From JBHIER01 sp046760705 [NCBI: bacterium] (GTDB lineage: Bacteria > JBHIER01 > G020348925), in the NCBI GenBank assembly GCA_046760705.1, contig JBHIER010000206.1:1-6324 (forward strand): DNA of 6,324 nucleotides, read 5' to 3'. A model generated the notes under the pieces. It did not search any database and was not told the origin of the DNA. It saw only the letters and a program-made list of their open reading frames with translations. Numbering within the stretch: position 1 is the stretch's first letter; each line of letters opens with the position of its first letter. A program made the translations under genes and the position numbers. Of the stretch, positions 1-6,167 are shown piece by piece.

Positions 1-832
1 AACCTTTAGAGGCTCGTCTCTTCTCCTGCTGGATGAATTGTGCCACTGCGACAGGGGCCCTGGTGCGGACGTGGGTTTCAGGGGAGATGGCGTATCTTTT
101 CCCCCAGGAGGTGTATCGGTCGAGGTGCTGAATGAGAAGGTCGTCGTCACCGGATCGGAGATGTCCGATCTTTGAAAAACCACCCAGGTCGAAGTAGGCC
201 TCTTTTCGGTAGGCCAGGTTTTGGCCGCTACAGGTGATGCCTTTTCCCAGACCGATGCTGCCGGCGGCCACAGCGGCGACACCGATCCGTTCCAAGGAAC
301 GAAATTTTTGGAGAAGAGATGCCCCTTCTCCGCGGTCCTCGGTGTATGAGTAGCCGGCCACCAACCCCACCCCGGGCTCGAAATGGCTCACCATTCCCCG
401 TATCCATGTGGGCTTCGGCCTACAGTCTGCGTCGGTAGTCAGTATGATCTCTCCCCTGCTCTGTCGTATCCCTAAGTCGAGAGCCCGCTTCTTACCCACC
501 AGGGGCGACTCCTCCGAGCCAACCCGGAGCAGGTGCACATTATCGGCCTCTTCCACCCACCTGCTCACCACTTCAGGGGTACGATCGTTCGACCGATCGT
601 CGACGACGATGATCTCGTAGCTCTGCTGGGGATAGTTTTGGGCGGCCAGCGCGGCCAGACAGTCCCCGATATGTTCCTCCTCGTTGCGCGCCGCCACGAC
701 GACGGAGACAAGAGGGGTATCATCGTTCTTGCCCCCTCTCACTCGGCCCAGTCCGAGGATGAGCGCTGCTATTCCCCAGAGATAGGGGAGTCCCAGCCCG
801 ATCAGAAGCATCGTGAGAACAGTAAGAATCAT
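1..832 (-). CDS. Family 2 glycosyltransferase, membrane-anchored, C-terminus cut by window edge
   Basis: Translating the reverse strand from the ATG at 832-830 gives 277 residues that are still open at base 1. A hydrophobic segment at about residues 3-29 should anchor the protein, followed by a GT-A catalytic domain. Visible motifs are the nucleotide-sugar start VSVVVAARNEEE (42-53), VVDDRSND (76-83), the metal-binding DAD (134-136) in TTDAD, and GDDD (228-231) where the family has its catalytic-base region. Near the cut end QEKRRASKG (269-277) sits where processive relatives have QxxRW, here with Arg for Trp. The family transfers sugars from nucleotide-sugar donors to lipids or polysaccharides; acceptor and donor cannot be told. 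An in-frame TGA lies seven codons upstream with no other start between. A GGAG (847-844 on this strand) lies 11 bases before the ATG. The gene is divergent from the plus-strand cluster. Family is certain, substrate unknown. Confidence 0.9.
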   Translation of the reverse strand, partial: MILTVLTMLLIGLGLPYLWGIAALILGLGRVRGGKNDDTPLVSVVVAARNEEEHIGDCLAALAAQNYPQQSYEIIVVDDRSNDRTPEVVSRWVEEADNVHLLRVGSEESPLVGKKRALDLGIRQSRGEIILTTDADCRPKPTWIRGMVSHFEPGVGLVAGYSYTEDRGEGASLLQKFRSLERIGVAAVAAGSIGLGKGITCSGQNLAYRKEAYFDLGGFSKIGHLRSGDDDLLIQHLDRYTSWGKRYAISPETHVRTRAPVAVAQFIQQEKRRASKG

Positions 833-903
833 GCCGGCAGCGACTCCGTGTTGTCATAGACAGGAGAATGTCCATTCCGCTCGGCGGTTCGGTCTCCGGT
901 GTC

Positions 904-926
904 ATCGTCCGGCTTGACCGGATGAT
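904..926. other. Stem-loop in divergent region
   Basis: ATCGTCCGG (904-912) pairs with CCGGATGAT (918-926) around a five-base loop CTTGA, nine pairs with one G-T wobble. A smaller CCGC-TCG-GCGG hairpin lies at 877-887. Neither is followed by a T tract on either strand, so they are not convincing intrinsic terminators. They would sit in the 5' leader of the glycosyltransferase transcript if its promoter lies to the right. Role unknown. Confidence 0.35.
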
Positions 927-1105
927 CCAGAGTGTTCAAGGGCGCCTCTTTAGGCATAATCTGGAATGAAAGATTCAAAATTACTATCCCTTATAGGTTT
1001 GATAGGGCAACCTCCCACCTCTCATTTTGCCTGGCTTTCGGGGCACGAAACCATTTTTCAATTTGCATTCTCCATTTTGCATTGGACGTCTTCATTTCCG
1101 AGGTG

Positions 1106-1114
1106 TGGTAAGAT
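1106..1114 (+). promoter_or_regulatory. Possible extended -10 element
   Basis: TGG followed by TAAGAT (1109-1114) resembles an extended -10 element (TGn plus a hexamer matching TATAAT at four of six). The nearest -35-like sequence, TTGGAC at 1082-1087, is 21 bases away, which is too far for a standard promoter. It would give the peptidase gene a leader of about 110 bases. Weak. Confidence 0.25.
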
Positions 1115-1164
1115 AGTTCATCCCGCTTTTTCGTGCAACATATTTTTCAAGGTGCAGATTTTCA

Positions 1165-1193
1165 TTGACATGAATCTCTTTTGACCACAAATT
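1165..1193 (+). promoter_or_regulatory. Possible promoter for the NlpC/P60 gene
   Basis: A perfect TTGACA -35 box (1165-1170) is followed after 17 bases by CAAATT (1188-1193), a poor -10 match in an AT-rich stretch. A transcript starting near 1200 would leave a leader of about 35 bases before the TTG at 1235, which agrees with the later start preferred for that gene. Confidence 0.3.
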
Positions 1194-1216
1194 TAGAGAA
1201 GGCCGAACACAGCAAA

Positions 1217-1224
1217 GGGAGGGG
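1217..1224 (+). promoter_or_regulatory. Ribosome binding site deciding the TTG start at 1235
   Basis: GGGAGGGG is a strong Shine-Dalgarno match lying 10 bases before the TTG at 1235. The earlier in-frame TTG at 1181 has no purine-rich sequence before it, so the later start is favoured. Confidence 0.6.
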
Positions 1225-1234
1225 ATCGTTACTT

Positions 1235-1747
1235 TTGGATGCTATTTTGGTCCGGTCTCGCTTGACCCTGGTGGCCCTCTGCGGGGTTGTTCTCTTCGGG
1301 TTGGCCTGTGCCGGGATTCGATCGTACCCTCGATACACTCTGAAGGGAAACCGTGAGCGTGGAGCAAGGATAGGTCAGGACCGCAAGAGGATGGAGAGGG
1401 TGATCGAATCCTACCTCGGTGCTCCGTACCGGTGGGGTGGTGAGGGTCAGGATGGTGTCGATTGTTCCGGTCTGGTGGTGGCGGTTTTTCGACAAGCCCT
1501 GGCGCTTCCCCTTCCCCACAGCACGCAGGAGCTCTTCAGGATGGGGCTGAAGCTTGGGCCGAAAGAGGCCAGCTTCGCAGATCTGGTCTTCTTCGGCGGT
1601 AAGGGGGGTGGGGCCACCCACGTCGGCATCTGTCTCGGAGACGGTCGATTCGTTCATGCCAGCAAAGAGCGCGGGGTGATGATCTCCAGCTTGGATTCTC
1701 CCTACTTTCGGGAGCGGTACATCGGGGCCAGACGGATCGGGCCATGA
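1235..1747 (+). CDS. NlpC/P60 family cell-wall peptidase, probable lipoprotein
   Basis: The 170-residue protein from TTG 1235 begins with a positively charged stretch (VRSR), a hydrophobic core and the cysteine of GLAC (Cys25). This fits the loose lipoprotein pattern although -3 is Gly rather than Leu. The NlpC/P60 domain fills about residues 50-168: APYRWGG, the catalytic Cys77 in DCSG, His129 in THVGI and a third polar residue His141 in FVHAS. Such enzymes cut peptide stems of peptidoglycan, typically gamma-D-Glu to diamino-acid bonds, outside the cytoplasmic membrane. There is no SH3 or LysM domain, so it is a minimal form. An in-frame TTG at 1181 would add 18 residues, making an unusually long n-region without a ribosome binding site. 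The dehydrogenase gene begins 54 bases after its stop, so co-transcription is likely. Family is secure, exact bond cut is not. Confidence 0.88.
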   Translation: MDAILVRSRLTLVALCGVVLFGLACAGIRSYPRYTLKGNRERGARIGQDRKRMERVIESYLGAPYRWGGEGQDGVDCSGLVVAVFRQALALPLPHSTQELFRMGLKLGPKEASFADLVFFGGKGGGATHVGICLGDGRFVHASKERGVMISSLDSPYFRERYIGARRIGP

Positions 1748-1801
1748 GAGATCGGCTCCGAAGGGACTGAAAACCGGTTTTGCAGAGGAGGAGAAGAGCC
1801 C

Positions 1802-2932
1802 ATGGGAGGAGATGAGGTCCAGAGGGGTGGTGAGGGGAGGAGGCCGAAAATTTGCGTCTTGGGGGCTGGCCACGGCGGGCATGCCATGGCCGCGCATACG
1901 GCCCATAAAGGATTTACCGTCAACCTATTCAACCGAGACGAGAAGAGGATCTGGCCGGTTCAACAACTGGGTTGTATCGAAATGAAAGGGGAGATGGAGG
2001 GTCTTGGGAAGCTGAACGTGGTCACTACCGACATAGAGAAGGCCCTCAAGGATGTAGATGTCCTGTTGGTGGCCGTGCCAGCGTACGGCCATCGATATAT
2101 AGCCGAAGTGTGCGCCCCCCATCTCAGAGACGGACAGATTATTGTCCTCAATCCGGGGCGAACCGGTGGGGCTATCGAATTCAGACAGGTGCTCAAAGAG
2201 AAGGCTGTTTCGGTTGATGTGGTCGTCTGCGAGGCGGAGACCTTTCTCTACGCCTGCCGCTGTGTGGGGCCCGGACAGGTGCATATCTTTCGAATCAAGA
2301 ACTCTGTGCCGGTGGCCGCTCTTCCCGCGTTCAAGACCGTTGAGGTGATGAACGTGCTGCGCTCGATCATCCCTCAATATGTCCCCACTGACAACGTTCT
2401 GCGCACCAGCCTCAACAATATGGGGGCCATCTTTCACCCGGCCATCACTCTGCTGAATGCCTCCCGCATCGAGGATACGCTGGGAGATTTTCAGTTCTAC
2501 ATCGACGGCATCAGCCCCTCCGTCTCTCACATTTTAGAGGAGTTGGACAGGGAACGGGTGGCCGTGGCTGAGGCTCTGGGTATCCGCATCAACAGCGCCA
2601 GGGACTGGCTCTATCTGGCCTACAGTGCGGCCGGAGAGTGCCTGTACGAGGCCATTCAGGCCAACCACGGATACAAGGGGATCAAAGCTCCCATCACCGT
2701 TCATCACCGATACATCTTTGAGGATGTTCCCATGAGTTTGGTCCCCGTTGCCTCCCTGGGTGAGATGCTGGGGGTGGAGACGCCGACGGTTCGGGCCATC
2801 GTCCATCTGGCCTCCAGCCTCGTCGGGCGTGATTTCTGGAAGGAGGGCAGGACGGTTGAAAGATTGGGCCTGAAGGGACTTTCGGTGAGGGAGATCCGTT
2901 TGATGGTCGTTGCGGAAGAGGAGAAGGGATGA
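1802..2932 (+). CDS. NAD(P)-dependent opine dehydrogenase family protein (octopine/nopaline type)
   Basis: This 376-residue protein has an N-terminal Rossmann fold starting KICVLGAGHGGHAMA (16-30), with the glycine-rich dinucleotide loop at 21-26 and an Asn-Arg-Asp (44-46) after strand two. The C-terminal helical domain has the NNMGAIFHP segment (205-213) and HHRYIFEDVP (301-310). His212, Arg303 and Asp308 match the order and Arg-to-Asp spacing of the octopine dehydrogenase triad (His, Arg, Asp), as I recall it. Family members reductively join the amino group of an amino acid to a 2-oxo acid, or oxidatively split such opines, in the cytoplasm. Length fits the family. The start has GAGGAGGAG (1785-1793) eight bases upstream. 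The stop overlaps the next start (ATGA, 2929-2932), so the two products are probably made together. The substrate is unknown; a role in D-amino acid or metallophore chemistry is only a guess. Confidence 0.85.
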   Translation: MGGDEVQRGGEGRRPKICVLGAGHGGHAMAAHTAHKGFTVNLFNRDEKRIWPVQQLGCIEMKGEMEGLGKLNVVTTDIEKALKDVDVLLVAVPAYGHRYIAEVCAPHLRDGQIIVLNPGRTGGAIEFRQVLKEKAVSVDVVVCEAETFLYACRCVGPGQVHIFRIKNSVPVAALPAFKTVEVMNVLRSIIPQYVPTDNVLRTSLNNMGAIFHPAITLLNASRIEDTLGDFQFYIDGISPSVSHILEELDRERVAVAEALGIRINSARDWLYLAYSAAGECLYEAIQANHGYKGIKAPITVHHRYIFEDVPMSLVPVASLGEMLGVETPTVRAIVHLASSLVGRDFWKEGRTVERLGLKGLSVREIRLMVVAEEEKG

Positions 2933-4587
2933 GCAGAAAGATTCTGACGGCCGCCGTGGGGAATTGCGTTCACGTTGCCGGCATTCAAAGATTTCTTCGC
3001 TTAGCTCAGAGCCAAGGATACGAGACCCACTTTTTGGGGCCAGCCGTGAGCATCGATGCCCTCATCGAGGGCATCGAGCGATACGACCCCGAGGTGGTCG
3101 GACTGAGTTATCGACTGACACCCGAGGTGGCCGAAGGCTTGATCAACGATTTCATAAAGAAGCTCGATGAGAAGGATCTCAAAGGGAGGACTTTTCTGTT
3201 CAGTGGCCCGCCGCCTGTGGCTGAGGTGGCCCAGGCATCGGGAATCTTTGAACGGGTCTTTTCCGGGGCAGAGCGGACCGAGGAGGTGGTGGCCTTTTTG
3301 CGGGGAGAGAAGGGGGAAGGAATCAGAAGGGAGTATGCCGGGACCCTCATCGAGCGGCTTCAGGAGAGCGCGCCCACCCCGCTTCTCCGCCACCACTTCG
3401 GACTGCCTTCCTTAAGACAGACGGTCGAAGGGGTGAAGACCCTGGCCCTTTCGCGGCAATGCGACGTGGTCTCCATCGGGCCTGACCAGAACGCTCAGGC
3501 CTCCTTCTTCAGACCCGAGGAGATGGACCCAGGCCAGGATGGGGCCGGAGGTGTGCCGGTGCGAAGGCCTGAAGATCTGCGACGGATTTACGAGGCCAGC
3601 CGATGCGGCAATTATCCGCTCCTGCGGTGCTACGCCGGCACACGGGACCTCATCCAGTGGGGGATGATGCTCAAAGAGACTATCCATATTGCCTGGGGAG
3701 CCGTGCCTCTGTGCTGGTACAACCGGTTGGACGGAAGGTCGAACCGGCCCCTCCGAAAGGCCATCGAGGAGAACCAACAGGCCATGGCCTGGTATGCTGC
3801 ACAGAACATACCGGTTGAGGTGAATGAGGCCCACCACTGGTCCATCCGGGAAGCCTCGGACACCGTCGGGGTGACCATGGCCTTCTTGGCGGCCTACAAT
3901 GCGAAGAGACTCGGGGTAACCCACTATGTCTCCCAGTACATGTTCAATACGCCCCCGGCCACTTCACCGATCATGGATCTGGCCAAGATGGCGGCCAAGA
4001 TTGAGCTCATCGAAGGGCTCCACGATGAGGCCTTCACCACCTATCGCCAGGTGCGCTCCGGCCTGATGAGTTTTTCCCCCGACCCGGATGTGGCCAAAGG
4101 CCAACTGGCCGCCTCCGTTCAAGTGGCCATGGCTCTTCGGCCTCACATCCTTCACGTGGTCGGATTCTGCGAAGGGGATCACGCCGCCAGGCCCCAGGAG
4201 ATCGTTGAAAGCTGCAAGATCGTCCGGGGCGTCCTTCAGAACTGGTCGTTGGGTCCCCCTGAAATGCTCAACAACCATGCAGTGGAGAAGAGAAAGAGGG
4301 AGTTGATGGCCGAGTCGAGGGTGCTCCTTGATGCGATTCGAGCCCTCGCCCCCGAGGAGGTGGCCGATCCGTGGACCGATGCGGCCACCCTGACGAGAGC
4401 CATCGAGACAGGACTCATCGATGCTCCCCATCTGGAGGGCAACCCCTGGGCCAGAGGGGAGATGGTGACCGCCATGATCGACGGGGCGTGCCGGGTTGTG
4501 GACCCACAGACCGGCCAGCCGGAGAAGGAGGAGGATCGAACCGAAAGGATATTGAGACTTCACGGCTACACCCACCGGAAGAGTTGA
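2929..4587 (+). CDS. Cobalamin-binding mutase-like protein, fused glutamate-mutase small and large subunit domains
   Basis: This 552-residue protein starts with a B12-binding-like flavodoxin fold (about 1-127). It has GNCVHVAG (11-18), where cobalamin enzymes have DxHxxG: His15 and Gly18 are kept but Asp is Cys13. GLSYRL (58-63) takes the place of the SxL loop and FSGPPP (91-96) that of the GG motif. Residues 165-440 look like the TIM barrel of MutE, the large subunit of glutamate (methylaspartate) mutase. By eye, LSRQ (174-177) and the PLLRCYAGT stretch (230-238) align with MutE segments carrying substrate-carboxylate arginines, as I remember that sequence. The C-terminal AIETGLIDAP (491-500) closely resembles MutE AFETGVMDIP. 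Glutamate mutase normally uses separate MutS and MutE chains, so the single-chain order is unusual. A carbon-skeleton or amino rearrangement with adenosylcobalamin is inferred. The gene is translationally coupled to the dehydrogenase by ATGA. Other B12-dependent isomerase families remain possible. Confidence 0.75.
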   Translation: MSRKILTAAVGNCVHVAGIQRFLRLAQSQGYETHFLGPAVSIDALIEGIERYDPEVVGLSYRLTPEVAEGLINDFIKKLDEKDLKGRTFLFSGPPPVAEVAQASGIFERVFSGAERTEEVVAFLRGEKGEGIRREYAGTLIERLQESAPTPLLRHHFGLPSLRQTVEGVKTLALSRQCDVVSIGPDQNAQASFFRPEEMDPGQDGAGGVPVRRPEDLRRIYEASRCGNYPLLRCYAGTRDLIQWGMMLKETIHIAWGAVPLCWYNRLDGRSNRPLRKAIEENQQAMAWYAAQNIPVEVNEAHHWSIREASDTVGVTMAFLAAYNAKRLGVTHYVSQYMFNTPPATSPIMDLAKMAAKIELIEGLHDEAFTTYRQVRSGLMSFSPDPDVAKGQLAASVQVAMALRPHILHVVGFCEGDHAARPQEIVESCKIVRGVLQNWSLGPPEMLNNHAVEKRKRELMAESRVLLDAIRALAPEEVADPWTDAATLTRAIETGLIDAPHLEGNPWARGEMVTAMIDGACRVVDPQTGQPEKEEDRTERILRLHGYTHRKS

Positions 4588-4659
4588 CACAGCCAGCCCC
4601 CTTTTTGGAAAACTGTTGACATGAGTGAGATAGAAAAACGCGAGATACCTTGAAATTGG

Positions 4660-4688
4660 TTGACAAACTATGTTAAATATGTTAAATT
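4660..4688 (+). promoter_or_regulatory. Sigma-70-type promoter candidate for the protease-racemase unit
   Basis: A perfect TTGACA (4660-4665) is separated by 17 bases from TAAATT (4683-4688, four of six to TATAAT). Transcription would start near 4695, about 30 bases before the ATG at 4725. The -10 and spacer overlap a tandem 9-base repeat, which may bind a regulator. Confidence 0.55.
4669..4686 (+). repeat. Tandem 9-base repeat inside the promoter spacer
   Basis: TATGTTAAA occurs twice back to back (4669-4677 and 4678-4686), reaching into the candidate -10 box. A regulator bound here would interfere with polymerase, but it may be a chance slip repeat in AT-rich DNA. Confidence 0.5.
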
Positions 4689-4724
4689 AAAAATTGCGCC
4701 CGAACCAAAAAGGAAAGGAAAAAC

Positions 4725-5381
4725 ATGACACTTCTATCGATACCCGTTTTGCTCTTTGCAGTCGTGATACATGAAGTGAGCCACGGTTGGATGGCGGAAA
4801 AATTTGGTGATCCCACGGCCCGATCTGCCGGAAGGATTACTTTAAATCCCTTACCACATATAGACCTCTTCGGCTCCATCATTTTACCAGCAATGTTGCT
4901 TTTGAGTAGAGCACCCTTTCTTTTTGCGTATGCTAAACCCGTTCCTGTCAATCCATACAATTTACGGAATCCAAAAAAGGACATGATATGGATCGGATTT
5001 AGTGGCCCGGCCGCCAACCTAGTCACCGCCTTTTGTTGTGGTTTTCTTTTTAGACTTCTGTTTCATCAGGGAGTCAATGGTGTTTTTGGCATTTTTATAG
5101 GTTTGTTAGCAATTGGGGTAATCATCAATTTGATTCCCATTCCCCCTTTGGACGGATCGAAAATTTTAATGGGCTCTCTCCCGCCAGAGCAGGAGTACAA
5201 ATTTCGGGGTCTGGAACGATATGGTTTTCTCATTCTTATCGGACTGCTCTTCGTAGGCCCGATGATCGGCCTCGATATCTTCAGGTGGATTATCATCGGT
5301 TTTGTGAGCCCTTTTTGCTTGCTTTTCACCGGATACCCTCTCGGCCATCTTTATTATATAACGAAGATGCTCATGCCGTAA
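4725..5381 (+). CDS. Site-2-protease-like membrane metalloprotease (M50 family, minimal form)
   Basis: This 218-residue integral membrane protein has the zinc motif HEVSH (16-20) in its first hydrophobic segment. The M50 signature RITLNPLPHIDLFGSI follows (37-52). The third zinc ligand is Asp143 in PIPPLDG (138-144). Hydrophobic stretches lie at about 2-18, 48-62, 88-112, 117-138 and 167-202. There is no PDZ or CBS domain, so it belongs with the small M50B/YwhC-like proteins whose substrates are mostly unknown. These enzymes cut transmembrane helices within the membrane. The ATG has AGGAAAGG (4711-4718) six bases upstream and a promoter candidate before that. The racemase gene starts 18 bases after its stop, suggesting one operon. 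Codon use is richer in A and T than in the genes on the left. Family call is secure. Confidence 0.9.
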   Translation: MTLLSIPVLLFAVVIHEVSHGWMAEKFGDPTARSAGRITLNPLPHIDLFGSIILPAMLLLSRAPFLFAYAKPVPVNPYNLRNPKKDMIWIGFSGPAANLVTAFCCGFLFRLLFHQGVNGVFGIFIGLLAIGVIINLIPIPPLDGSKILMGSLPPEQEYKFRGLERYGFLILIGLLFVGPMIGLDIFRWIIIGFVSPFCLLFTGYPLGHLYYITKMLMP

Positions 5382-5385
5382 TTTT

Positions 5386-5393
5386 GGGGGTGA
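5386..5393 (+). promoter_or_regulatory. Ribosome binding site deciding the TTG start at 5400
   Basis: GGGGGTGA matches the consensus GGAGGTGA at seven of eight bases and lies six bases before the TTG at 5400. The in-frame TTG at 5394 directly abuts it and is too close to be used. Confidence 0.7.
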
Positions 5394-5399
5394 TTGATA

Positions 5400-6095
5400 T
5401 TGTCTGATAAAATCGTGGGCATATTGGGCGGCATGGGACCTGAGGCAACGGCACAGTTTTTAAAAAAAATAGTCGAACACACACCAGCCGAAAAGGACCA
5501 GGACCACCTCCGTCTGTTCCTCGACCACAACCCCAAAATTCCCGACCGAACCCAGGCCATATTGGGCCGCGGAGAAAGCCCCCTGTCGCTGATGAAGGAG
5601 GGCTTGAAGAATCTGCAGAAACTCGGGGCGGATCTTATTGCCATTCCCTGCAACTCCGCTCACTACTTTCTCGAGGAATTGCAGCCAGCGACGACCGTTC
5701 CGATAGTTGATATGGTCGAAGAGGTGGTCAGTGAGACACGACACAGAGTGCCGGGGATAAAAAGGGTGGGGTTGATGGCCACCACAGGAACAGTGCAAGG
5801 AGATATCTATCGAGAGAGATTTTCCGCATACAAAATCTCATTGATAACACCCAATGGGGCAGAGCAGAAATCGGTGATGAGATCGATCGACCAGATCAAA
5901 GGCGGGCTAAGAACCTCCAAAATAGCCACCGAGTTGAGGGCAATTGCCAGGGGACTGGTTGACCGCGGAGCAGAGGCGATAATTCTGGGCTGCACCGAGC
6001 TGAGCTTAGTCGGCGAAGATTGGGTGTTAAACGTTCCGGTCATAGATTCCCTCGACGTATTGGCCCGGGTGGTGGTCAGAAGGTCTAAAGACTAA
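5400..6095 (+). CDS. Aspartate/glutamate racemase family protein
   Basis: The 231-residue protein from TTG 5400 begins SDKIVGILGGMGPEAT (2-17), the typical aspartate racemase N-terminus. It carries both catalytic cysteines of the PLP-independent family: Cys84 in PCNSAH (83-88) and Cys198 in GCTEL (197-201). The paired cysteines act as two bases that invert the alpha carbon of aspartate or glutamate in the cytoplasm. DHNPKIPDR (42-50) is also typical of the aspartate racemase branch. Length is usual for the family. It lies 18 bases behind the protease gene and probably shares its mRNA. D-aspartate or D-glutamate could feed peptidoglycan or another D-amino acid product. Some proteins with this fold act on other amino acids or are hydantoin racemases or maleate isomerases, so substrate is only probable. 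Confidence 0.87.
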   Translation: MSDKIVGILGGMGPEATAQFLKKIVEHTPAEKDQDHLRLFLDHNPKIPDRTQAILGRGESPLSLMKEGLKNLQKLGADLIAIPCNSAHYFLEELQPATTVPIVDMVEEVVSETRHRVPGIKRVGLMATTGTVQGDIYRERFSAYKISLITPNGAEQKSVMRSIDQIKGGLRTSKIATELRAIARGLVDRGAEAIILGCTELSLVGEDWVLNVPVIDSLDVLARVVVRRSKD

Positions 6096-6105
6096 ACCGG
6101 ATCTG

Positions 6106-6128
6106 TAGTAAACCAATTTGGTTTACTA
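6106..6128. repeat. Perfect 23-base palindrome, operator-like
   Basis: TAGTAAACCAA (6106-6116) is mirrored exactly by TTGGTTTACTA (6118-6128) around a single T. It lies ten bases after the racemase stop and 52 bases before the ATPase start. There is no following T tract, so it looks more like a dimeric protein binding site than a terminator. A degenerate copy follows 40 bases downstream. Confidence 0.75.
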
Positions 6129-6130
6129 TT

Positions 6131-6139
6131 TAGTAAACT
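6131..6139. repeat. Half-site of the palindrome
   Basis: TAGTAAACT repeats the outer eight bases of the palindrome arm (TAGTAAAC). Its AGTAAACT is the reverse complement of AGTTTACT at 6160-6167, so in RNA the two could form a stem with a 20-base loop. Confidence 0.55.
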
Positions 6140-6148
6140 GAGATGTCA

Positions 6149-6167
6149 TAAACCAATAGAGTTTACT
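6149..6167. repeat. Second, imperfect copy of the palindrome next to the ribosome binding site
   Basis: The 19 bases here match 6109-6127 at 16 of 19 positions, differing only in three bases of the centre. The copies are 40 bases apart, near four helical turns, so bound proteins would face the same side of the DNA. The right arm ends directly against the Shine-Dalgarno sequence. Confidence 0.65.

Larger units (their letters stand above)
833..1234. other. Divergent intergenic region, no gene recognised
   Basis: About 400 bases separate the leftward glycosyltransferase from the rightward peptidase. The left part (833-950) is GC-rich and holds small hairpins; the right part (about 955-1200) is AT-rich, as expected for promoters. 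An open frame at 966-1184 has no ribosome binding site and no family likeness. The octamer TTTGCATT occurs at 1062-1069 and 1076-1083, and CATTTTGC at 1023-1030 and 1073-1080, giving a loose 14-base periodicity without obvious meaning. No strong promoter for the glycosyltransferase was found on the minus strand. Confidence 0.6.
4588..4724. other. Gap between the mutase-like gene and the protease gene
   Basis: This 137-base AT-rich gap marks the change from GC-rich to AT-richer sequence. TTGACA occurs three times nearby (4584-4589, 4616-4621, 4660-4665); only the last has a fair -10 box. I found no clear intrinsic terminator for the upstream genes. Confidence 0.5.

Noticed and set aside
720-905. 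61-codon minus-strand frame reaching past the glycosyltransferase start
   Set aside because: Most of it is the glycosyltransferase read in another frame; the true frame is intact, so it is not a sign of a frameshift.
1062-1083. TTTGCATT direct repeats as a regulator site or CRISPR-like unit
   Set aside because: There are only two short copies in AT-rich DNA, without spacer regularity.
966-1184. 72-codon open frame in the divergent region
   Set aside because: It has no ribosome binding site, no recognisable family, and lies across the likely promoter DNA of the peptidase gene.
1229-1906. 225-codon minus-strand frame opposite the peptidase and dehydrogenase start
   Set aside because: It is low in family signal, rich in Pro and Ser as antisense frames in GC-rich DNA are, and overlaps two well-supported genes.
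4584-4621. Two further TTGACA boxes as extra promoters
   Set aside because: Neither has a recognisable -10 element at a normal distance.
4621-4653. Ten-codon frame (MSEIEKREIP) before the protease gene as a leader peptide
   Set aside because: It lies upstream of the best promoter candidate, has only a weak purine stretch before it, and has no attenuator-like hairpins after it.
6106-6128. Palindrome as an intrinsic terminator of the racemase unit
   Set aside because: The arms are AT-rich and not followed by a T tract, and a related copy lies at the ATPase ribosome binding site, which favours an operator.
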